From: Heterobilharzia americana
Taxonomy: Eukaryota; Platyhelminthes; Trematoda; Strigeidida; Schistosomatidae
Length of the DNA: 64,000 nt
Reading direction: 5' to 3'
Assembly (NCBI GenBank): GCA_944470555.2
Contig: OX104134.1
Coordinates: forward strand, 11,139,248 to 11,203,247
Part shown: positions 54,801 through 64,000 of the stretch, piece after piece
Numbering within the stretch: position 1 is the first letter of the stretch
Layout of the letters: each line of letters opens with the position of its first letter
Notes under the pieces: model-generated
The model's database searches: none
Told to the model about the DNA's origin: nothing
Seen by the model: only the letters and a program-made list of their open reading frames with translations
Position numbers and translations under genes: made by a program

Positions 54801-55594
54801 TTGCTTTTATTACATTTATTATTTCCTTTACAATAGTGTACTTACGTTTATTTCACTTTCCAAAGTGGAAGGGGTTGGTGTTCGACGTTAGTATCAGTGA
54901 GATATTCATTGGAAATGTGGATCCTGTTCTATCCTTGAGCTCCTCACTGATGTGCATTCACATTCTTTTCCTGAGAACAGGTTCAAAGCCTTTAAGTTAT
55001 GCGTGAATGCACTATACTTTCGGCAACTGAACCCGCTTACAGTGGTCTAGCACTTTTATTGTCAAATAATGCAAATAATTCTCAGATATTGTTAGGGTAT
55101 GTGTGTGAGCTGTTTACATAAACCATCTTTCTTAGTTGTTTTTTCCTGACTTTGCTTCAGTCACCAGAATACATCCTACTCCTTTATATTAAGCCATTGT
55201 GTTCAATACCGTTCTTAAGAAGTCAAGTTATGTTTGTTTCAGTGATTATATACATTACAGATGATCTATTCTACGTATACTGTATTTAATTTAAATAAGG
55301 ACTTCGATGTGTCTTCCTATGCTCGTCGAAAATTTAGATCAAAACTATATTTCGTAACAAAATCTGCTATCGTCACCATAGTAGGTTGGTCGGTCCATAA
55401 AAGAGATAAGTTTTACTTCTTATTTTTCTGTCAGCTCCTGAATTGTTCAGTATTCTGAAAACAAAGTAAATTGGTAGTAGAATACAGTCACTAGAGATAA
55501 TGATGATGGTTGTTTGAAGGATAGGTGAACTTGTTTGCCGTTGTTTTCATAGTATGAAATCATTTCTGTCGAAATCGAAAAAATTGAAGTTCAC

Positions 55595-55775
55595 TCAGCA
55601 ACCTTGTGCACATTTGAGCAGTAGGCAGTGAGCCACACCTATTGTATAAGAAATGATTATACTACTTGGCTGCTCAAACCTTGGTAGTTGGGGCAATGTT
55701 CGAACTAGCAGTTTGCTGGTTGTAAGTCGGTTGTATTTCACGGAATTTTGGCGTACTGCGTGGTTTTGCAGCTCC
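55595..55775 (-). mobile_element. tRNA-derived SINE, family C
   Basis: On the - strand: GGAGCTGCAAAACCACGC, box B CTAGTTCGAACATTG, CTACCAAGGTTTGAGCAGCC, AGTAGTATAATCATTTCTTA and GGTGTGGCTCACTG. The order is as at 63022. Confidence 0.55.
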
Positions 55776-56124
55776 AACAAAGTAAATAGGCCAGTGGTAC
55801 TAAAATCTGTATCCCTGGTAATGGTTGGCACATGTGTTACATTCAGAGTTAAATCTATCAGTGATCAACGCAAGACTTGGCATTAATTAAGGAAGGCATT
55901 AAGTTTGACACATTATAGAAACAGGTCATACAATTGACCCCTAAACAGCCTTTAGACCATTATTTAAGAGCCGTCAGATCCGTACACTAAGGTTCATTGA
56001 AGCCTTAGCTATACGAAAGTTCAAAATTCCTTTGTGTATCTAAAAGGAATTTGTCCTTATCTCATACCTTCCTTATTAATCTTTACTTCATTTTAATAAC
56101 AATGAGGGTGTGTAAACAAATTGT

Positions 56125-56231
56125 GGGCAGTCGTGGAGCCAGGTTGAAAAGACTGGAGAGAAGAGAGTGAAATGGCGACGTGCTACTGAAGCCCTACGTT
56201 CCACTAGGAACCCAAGGGACAAATAATAATA
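56125..56231 (+). mobile_element. 3' end fragment of the intact RTE family
   Basis: GTGCTACTGAAGCCCTACGT then TCCACTAGGAACCCAAGGGA and a (TAA)n tail match the last 100 bases of the LINE at 43445-46657. A strongly 5'-truncated copy, as expected of incomplete reverse transcription. Confidence 0.85.
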
Positions 56232-56759
56232 AAACTACCCTTTATTCTTTCCAAATCTTGTATCATCTCAGTTAAGTTGCCCTTACCATATTCATATAAA
56301 ATACCTTGACAATTTCTGAAATAACCTCCGTCTTATTACATAATGCAAAGCCATTAACTGTTCACCTGGATTTTACAAGGAACTGCAATTTTGTTGCCTT
56401 AGTTCTTGAAGGCTTCAAAGAAATATGGTTATAAAATCTAAAGTGCTATGCAAAGCAAAAAAGACAAATCTCTTCTGAATGTTGTAAATACGGAACATTT
56501 TATTTGACTTGTTTATTTTTAGTTTTTTCATCGCCTTTATCATTACTTTGATTTTTCGTCATTCTTGTTGTTTTTATGTTACTATGTCGTGGGGAAATAA
56601 AGTGACTTCAACTGATTCACTGTTTTTATGATCTTTTGTAGTTTAGTCAGTCGTAGTTTCATTAAAATAATTCTGCTTTTAAAAAAATATCTTTTCGCAG
56701 TTAGACAGTGTAACTCAGTGTCTTAGTACGTTAAGGTCAGGTAGACTGATAGACAGGTT

Positions 56760-58260
56760 CAACTTAGAACCTCCTACAAAAGTGTATCGGTTCAAATTGC
56801 CACATTTCATAGCAGAATGTAAAGGAATAAGTGGTTGGAGAAGAAGTGTCAAAGTAGACGAAAGTGTATGGCTGGATGGACAGTTTTAAAAATGAAGGTT
56901 GGTGAGAATGTATAAGCTTAAAAATGAGTCAAAGAGTGAATACATTTGCACTATGGTAACTGACTTTCTGTCACATCACAAAGGATCTCGAGCCATTAAG
57001 TCCTGTTGTCTCGAGGACCTTAACTTGGCAGTCTTTATCCCCCTCCACGACTCAGGCTAACAGTCAGAGACTTCATGGACTGGTGACACATCTTGTTCTG
57101 GCCATCATGAGTCCTCTTCTAACCCAACCCTACTTCGGCTACCATTTCATGTCGAGTTAGTCATGCGCAACGCACGTTATAACCACCTGAATCAATGAAG
57201 GTTCACACCCCAACCGGTTGGCTTGCTTTCCTTGCATGGTAATGTACACTTAACCTTTATGTAGCTCACATGATGATGCAAGCAATGTTGCGAAGATGCC
57301 TGCGGTTAAAAACCTATAACCTTTTCATATCTTCTACTTACAGGAGTCATATCTCACAGAAGTAATATGGATCCGAGCCAGTAAGTGAAGTAGTCAATAC
57401 ATTCTACCAATTCACTCTATCCTTAAACTGGGAGTATCCTCAGATCAACCCAGAAGAACTGTTTTACGTTTGACCGACTTGAGATGCTTGCCGAATATAC
57501 TCTGATTTCCGCTTAGGTCGTTCAGAAAATGGTATTTTGTGAGCATCTTCGACTAACAGGACTATATCGTCTACGTGCTGCTGGCCAGCCAAATGTTTTC
57601 CTGACAATAAATCAATCTCTGAGCAGCTGGGGGTCATTACGGCCTAATCTATTGACATATGTCTAACAAATTTAAACAGGAATGGTAGCAGTTAGCATTT
57701 TTTTTTTCAGTTACCACCACTAATCTTTACTTCCGGGAACAACTCTCCGCATGCCTTCAGACGATTGAGTGAGTTGGAGTAGTGAGCCTTAATTAACATA
57801 ATATACGTATTCCCTTTACAGTCAGATACTAATACATTTCTCAAGTAACAGAGTTAAATGCCACCAGACCAATATATGTGACAAATTTCGGGTGCAGGTG
57901 ATTATGCTTGCATTACGAAACTTGTCGAAGGGTAAAGGTATGATCGATGGACTGTCATCCAGCTCTAAGACCCTATCTGGTTTTCTGGAGTTTGCTGTTA
58001 TTGAGCTCCTCCTCGGCGTCAGATAACTACTGATCCTAGAATGTTAAGTACGGTGTTAGTCACTTTGATTTGGCCATGGTAGTTTCACCAAGGCTTCTAT
58101 CGTTTCTTATAAACTGGAATGAGTAATGGTCTAGACCAATGTGCTGTGACTTCTTCTGATTGCCATACAGTAGCACCTCTTTCTGTCACTCTACTCAGTA
58201 ATTTTCTACCTCTATTATTGAAAACTTCTGGTGGAAAACCGTCAGATATTTCGCGATAGC
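56760..58260 (-). mobile_element. RTE-clade LINE relic, - strand
   Basis: Carries the same 3' UTR (56760-57050) as the relics at 20570 and 27780, the RT C-terminal block (57050-57560) and pre-RT blocks (57950-58260, with CTCAGTAATTTTCTACCT on + as at 30200). No long open frame remains. Confidence 0.65.
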
Positions 58261-58485
58261 TCTTAGTTGGACATTTAACCAGATTAGCTTATAAGCAGTT
58301 GTTGGCATTTATTATTTAAGTTTCGTAATCTAAAGATCCCCATCTCGTAATTAATGAAGTACAGATGCATGTCTATATTGTGTTATTGATCTAGGCTATT
58401 TCCTTTCTAAGTCATAGTGTTTATTATGCTTTTCACTGTAAAAAATGTTATCTTAATGTATATCAATTTTGTCTAAATTAGTCTC

Positions 58486-58489
<4 letters not shown>

Positions 58490-58547
<58 letters not shown>
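58490..58547. repeat. (AT)n microsatellite
   Basis: About 58 bases of TA dinucleotide. Confidence 0.97.
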
Positions 58548-58548
<1 letters not shown>

Positions 58549-58549
58549 T

Positions 58550-61440
58550 AACGAAACTGAAGTGGCACGTTGTGTAAATGCACATGTATATATGTGTGTA
58601 ATGTCCATACTCCTTTTTCATCATGAGTGATGAAATCTAGAGAGTACATGTCTTATTTTTTCTGTCATATAAGCCTAAGGAAATAGGTAATAAATTGTCG
58701 TATATCATGGGCGTTTACTTTTTATCATAACTTTGATAATATCCATCATCGCAACAGTTTTGTTTATCTGTAACATTTCCAACATACATGCTAAGAATGT
58801 GTCGTTCATTGCTTGAATAAGGTGACGATGTGTGCATATTTTAGTAATTGTTAGAAACTTCAAATGAATACGTTTGTCTATTTGTATGTGTTTAAATATG
58901 GTTGTCTGTAAACTTTAGGATCTAACTGGAAACGATTGATGAGTTTATTTTGAACCCCCTTCCTAGGTAGATTTTCTGACATGCATTTGTGGTAACGTCG
59001 ATCAGTTAAATAGAACAGTTATTGACAGGAAGTGCGATAGAGAAAGTACCATGTCACTGTTATAGTTAAATCATTTATACGAACACCGACTGGTCCTTGT
59101 TTATCTTCTGCTTGATATCCTACTCAACTAAACTTGTCATGAATTCAAAGTAAAATAAATATAACAGTTTATTCAATGAGATATGTTTTGGATGCAGTAT
59201 AAAACCATTAACACGTGTAAGATTGCAATGTCTACCGTCTGAAACCCTTTTTTTCAGTGACACATTTAAAAACAGCTCATAAGTGAATGAATGTATAAAA
59301 GTGAAGCTGAAATAATCGTGTATCCAATGCCGTAATGGTTGAGCTGTGAGTCAATTTTGACCTTACAGTTCTTTCGCCTAAAATGCAGGCTGTGTAGAAT
59401 ATTGCTTCGAAATTTTTACGTTTAGCGTTGTAGGGGAAAATTCTCATGAACCTGCTTCCTAGAAAAAATGCGTGTGTAAGGCATATGCTTATTGTTTGAT
59501 AACGTAGCTGTTGATGGTGAAGATTAAGCCGTTTTGTCTACAGCTTTTTCTATTAGCAGGGTTAGAGTTATATCACTAACCTCAACAACAACCTTCGGTG
59601 TTCTTGATAGTATAGCAAACTACTTTGTCTCAGGAAAATCAATAAGTGAACAGGGAAAAACAAAGAAGAGAATAGATAAAAAACAGGGATACATTATATC
59701 GTAAGTAATGCGGAAACTTTCTATTGTCAGCCCTACATGGGAAGAGGAATAATAACCAGAAGGGAAAATTAAACCCACTTATGTAACGCCTGATACTTCT
59801 TGTAGCACAGTCATCACCTTCATCAAGTTGAGGTTATGTTGTTAAAATCTGAGTTTATAATTGAAAATTGGACATTGAATGAGATTTTTCAATGGAAGGT
59901 CGCTCAAGGATGGCTATCATTCTATCGATGTTTCCTACAAGTCCATTCATTCGGGAAAAATCCAATAGGCAACAAATTCTCTTGAATATTCTGGTATGAT
60001 AAGTATACTTAACAACCATAGTTTTATCAGGCTAAGCTATGTTATACTAAAATAGGAAAAGGAAGAAAAGTATGCCTCATTAAGGTACACCAGCTCTACA
60101 AAGAAGTAATAAACCGATACGCTTCCTTTAGTTTACTACTCAACAGTGTGTGCCTTGATAAATTTGTTCCTTTAACAGGAAGCAGGAGAGTTCGAAAGCA
60201 GTGGTGTAATCAGGAAACGCATCGAAACGTGGTCAAACTCATGACACTGGTTGAATATTGAGCTACAGCTGTACAGAAAAAATCACTGTAGGGTGAAAAA
60301 TGTTGGACGGTTATCTTCTCTCTTATCGAAAAGATTTAACATGCATTTTGCAAAAAGAAAGATATGACGTGTTAAACCAATTCGTTAATGCTGATGAATA
60401 ACTTAAGAGTAGTACTACAGGACTATCGTTCTACATGATGAACTGACAGGTATTGGAGAATATTGTTGCTTATCTCCTTGCCGAAAATAGTTTGGCTTTG
60501 AACAAAGTTCATCACCAAGTCTGGTGATGAAATGTTCACTACAAAATATCAAAGCTTAGAGAATACCAAACCACCATCATCCTCATCCTTAGCTACAAAT
60601 CTTTTCCATCATTTCAAAGTAGTAAGCTGATCGGTTGAGTAAGTTTGGTTTTTCTTTCATCTTGTTTGAATGCTCTCTTCTGAAATATGAATAAGATAGA
60701 TGACATGGGTCAGAAGGTGCGGTATTCTATTTTGGGTAGTTCTGTGCCAAAGTGCGGTTCCTAACTTGATAATAGTTCTCCGATGAATCATAGACGTAGT
60801 CACTCATTTCCGTTTACATGTGTGATAGACAAAAGTAGCTTAGTCACTCAGTTCATCCCTGTATCATGCTTTCCTGTTCATAATTTCTTCTGCTTTGAGT
60901 GGATAGGTGTGCATACGATTGATTTAAAAAAACAACAGTAAATATTTTGTTCTTCAATACCCTTCTTTTGCTAGACACTAGACAGGCACACACACAAAAG
61001 GACACGTAGGTTAATATCCGTGCTCTGTAGTATTCAGCGTAGTATGAGTCATAGACACTCACTTCTAGTATTATCTCTTAACTAGGCTAGATTCACATTT
61101 TAAACAACAATAATCTACATAAATATTTCCACTAAACATTCTCCCAACAGGTATCAATCCCCTTCATTGTTGTTACCATGATCAATGGATGAAGAGTGAT
61201 TAGTGGCTTATTTATTAATATGATGATCTAAGTAGATAAGTTGTTAATCATCTTACAACGGTCAACCCAGGATTTATTACCTGGAGAAAAGGCATGGAAA
61301 GTTAACTCCTGTTGAATCATACTGTCAACAATAACCTTTTTGAACACTAGGGTCACTCAGATGAATGGACTTAGTTTTAGGGATTAACTTTGAAAATAAA
61401 GTCAAGTTACTTTATGCTTGAACTAAGTATTATTTTGAAC
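58550..61440. other. Stretch with nothing recognised
   Basis: I see no exon, RNA gene or named repeat. The 69-codon - frame at 60853-61062 has no support from splice sites or family. Confidence 0.45.
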
Positions 61441-61445
61441 AGTCA

Positions 61446-61673
61446 ATGAAAACGCCAAATCGGTCAGCTAAAGCGTACAAGGAATTAGGAAGCAGATTGG
61501 TAGTTGCTAATCAAATTGATGTGGCTGTGCAGTTAGATGTACACGAGATGATCATTCATAATGGGCTCTTGCTTCCTAAGTGTATGTACCTTCATGACCT
61601 AGTACATTCCGGTGCGAAAAAGTATCGGTTTGTGTGTTCTGTTCTCTCTATTTCATTGCATCATTTTAGATAA
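61446..61673 (+). other. Unrecognised 75-codon ORF
   Basis: SAKAYKELGSRLVVANQIDV then AVQLDVHEMIIHNGLLLPKC has balanced, protein-like composition, starts with ATG, and follows an AG that could be an acceptor. No family is recognised and no partner exon was found. Confidence 0.25.
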
Positions 61674-61679
61674 GGACCA

Positions 61680-63015
61680 TTTCTATCAGTGTATATCTAC
61701 GTTTATACAGTATATTATTTTCACACTAAACTAACAACCAGCATTAAACATCCTACATACATGTATTGAAACCATCATAATCATGTTAACGCAACATACT
61801 GTTCTTCCACGCATAAATTAACTTACTGTTTTATGCAACCTGAAGGCTTAATTATCGTCATTTGGGAAGCGAAGCAAGATTAATCTCATTTGGGTATTGA
61901 GATTCACATGTCTATGCTTGCCTCTCCTTTCTTAGGACACTTTAAGTTGTGTGGTACACCTTCATCTACTTCTCTACTCCACCCATCGCACCCATTATAC
62001 AACTTTTTTGATGACTTTACCAGTGTCATATGAACTAACTTGTTTGTATTTATATGCAATCCGACAACCATCTACAGAATTGATTGCCTTTTCGTATAAA
62101 AAAGGTCTGGATATGTGCATTATTTAAACAAGTTGCAATTAAGTGAAAACTTAATAAAAATGTCATTATAAAGCATACTCTTAACCCATTAATTTTTCAT
62201 TCATAAATGATTTAGATAACTTTCACTAAATAACATGACTGTAGACTATTCAGATGCATTTTAGGGATATGTTGTTGACCAGTATTTTTGAAAAACAAAT
62301 ATACCTCTTCTAATGAATTTATATAGTTAAACAAAATTTGTATATAGCCGCATAACCTGTATGCTTTTTCTGTCTACAAGGTCCAGTCAGTCAGATGTCA
62401 CTAGTTTATCTCTGCATATTGAGTCCGAATGGCTCAACCATTAGTCGACTGTCTAGTGAGTCGTTGCCTGTTTTGGGTGCCGTCAAATGAGTATTGTCAA
62501 TGTTCAATGTAAAGCATTAAATGAGAATCCCTAACCAGTTGAAGAGTTTGTTATATTACGTTGACTGAAATGACAAGTATATTCAGCTACGACTTATCTG
62601 TCTGTGGTTGCACATCTTGCCAACTAAGTGTAGGCTTGTGCACTAATCTATAAGCCGTATGTTTTATTTCACGTCTGGTGATACTATATGACGTCATATG
62701 ACATAGCAGATCATTATTCAGTCCTGCAACTCACTGCTCGCATGCTAAGTGCTTAAATCAGTTATCCATAAGTTAATGTTTTTGGTCTTGTTGCGATGAT
62801 TGAAATGGTATGTAGGAAGTATCTGCATTTCATATATCAAATAATATTCCAGATTAATTTGTTTGTTGGAAATTTCACACAATGAAAAAGTATTATTCAT
62901 TGGATGAAGTTAATGTCCACTTATACCGAGTTTTTATCGTCCTTTTTCTTTATTTTTTGTATGGGTACTAGCATTTTCCAAATATCCAAAGTAGATGTTG
63001 AGTCATTCCTAGCGC
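61680..63015. other. Stretch with nothing recognised
   Basis: A/T-rich DNA without identifiable features. Confidence 0.45.
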
Positions 63016-63021
63016 ATGTGT

Positions 63022-63235
63022 TGGATGTGGAGCTGTAACTCATTGGTTCAGAGAGATGGCTTTCAACTAATGGGTCAGGGGTCCCAACCCCACCCCACCT
63101 ATTGAGGTTTAGGCAGCCAGGTAGTATCATTAGCCCTCACACTACAGGTGTGGTTCATTTCTTACTGCACGAAGGTGTACATGGTTGTTGAGCGCATTTC
63201 GATTCATTTCGAGTGTGTTCAGTGCTGATTTGACA
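63022..63235 (+). mobile_element. tRNA-derived SINE, family C
   Basis: Head GGATGTGGAGCTGTAACTCA, then CTATTGAGGTTTAGGCAGCC, GGTAGTATCATTAGCCCTCA, GGTGTGGTTCATTTCTTACT and GAGCGCATTTCGATTCATTT. Box B is eroded (GGGGTCCCAACCCC). It aligns through its length with 40899-41110. Confidence 0.65.
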
Positions 63236-63329
63236 TTCAAAGTTTCAACTATCAACCTCTCCACCTTGATAAGTTAGTTTTTTGGACTGTCACTTTCTCG
63301 TCGTATTGTGTTATGATATGCACAGCAAT

Positions 63330-63545
63330 GGCTGGGCTTTTCTCTAGGTTTACTACCTTACCAGAGTCTACTTTTTTAGATTCAGTGGACTTTATGTGCT
63401 CTGTAGTTCCTGTCGACCCCGGTAGATTATTCTGACCTGCGTATCTAACTTCACAATCGTATTATGGAATTTCATTAACTAAATTATCTTGTCTAATGGG
63501 CTTCATAGGATCTTTCAGCTTACAAAGCCTGTTTATAACTGAGTT
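63330..63545 (-). mobile_element. Penelope-like GIY-YIG fragment, - strand
   Basis: On the - strand: LKDPMKPIRQDNLVNEIP, a stop, then YDCEVRYAGQNNLPGSTGTT and VNLEKSPAIAVHI. Same segment and order as 38692-38930, more decayed (an in-frame stop replaces a residue in the PCND motif). Confidence 0.55.
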
Positions 63546-64000
63546 TGTAGGTTTATGCCACCCTAATTCCAGTGCTGCTCAGAATTATCCGTAAGCTTCC
63601 TGAGTTACCTTTCTTACACTATGGAAGTTGTGAATTCTTGTTTCTCAACATTTCCATTGTCAATCTGTATGTGCCATCTTAGTAAATCTATGATTAAACG
63701 GTTTCTTTCCCACAGAAACATGTGCATAAAGTTTCTCTTTCTTTTCCAAAGTGTGGTACATCATTCTCATACACATTTAATCCACTACTGTTTCCTTTTT
63801 CTTCCTTGTTCACTAGAGTGGCTTTTTCTCCTCTCCTTCGGCATGTTTTTGAAGTGTTAATATTTGAATCTGTATACTTTTGTACAAGGTTCTAGGTTTT
63901 TTTCCCTTTAGGCATTGAAAAATTCTCATTTTATTCGATAGACTAATTGCTTAACAGTGTACTACTATGAACGTGAAAACACTTCATAACTTTATGGTCT

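Overview
The window is A+T-rich, intron-rich animal DNA, packed with transposons typical of blood flukes: RTE-clade LINEs (SR2-like), a CR1/jockey-like LINE, Penelope-like GIY-YIG fragments, and tRNA-derived SINEs carrying Sm-alpha-type hammerhead ribozymes. This points to Schistosoma or a close relative (family Schistosomatidae). There are no operons, CRISPR arrays or bacterial signals. Two runs of exactly 500 N mark assembly gaps.

Layout. 1-1840: decayed CR1/jockey-like LINE on the + strand. 3374-7107: a five-exon + strand gene whose splice phases all agree, coding about 361 residues; I do not recognise the family. 7108-11330: intergenic DNA between two convergent genes, with one gap and SINE/ribozyme debris. 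11331-51631: the 3' part of a large - strand gene that I identify as afadin/canoe (AFDN), the junctional scaffold linking nectins and Rap/Ras to actin. Nine firm exons and one doubtful one were worked out from splice sites and phase. They carry the end of the DIL (dilute) region, a complete PDZ domain split between two exons, and a long low-complexity C-terminal tail. The N-terminal RA, FHA and most DIL exons were not found and are probably beyond the right edge or in the 53.8 kb gap. 51632-64000: presumed upstream intron or flanking DNA of the same gene, with LINE, PLE and SINE fragments and two unrecognised ORFs.

The afadin introns hold most of the mobile DNA. An RTE LINE at 43445-46657 has one uninterrupted endonuclease plus reverse transcriptase ORF and a 15-bp target-site duplication, so it is young and possibly active. 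A second RTE subfamily is represented by a nearly complete but broken + copy (34283-38194) and several - strand relics. Two relics in opposite orientation share a 598-bp stretch that looks identical (28112-28709 and 32471-33068), although one flank is clearly diverged. The pair brackets two or three afadin exons. A run of five palindromic hairpin units of about 135 bp lies at 25160-26002.

Main points to follow up: the inverted repeat around afadin exons, the intact LINE, the insertions in the afadin DIL/PDZ region, the palindrome array, and the decayed hammerhead ribozymes.
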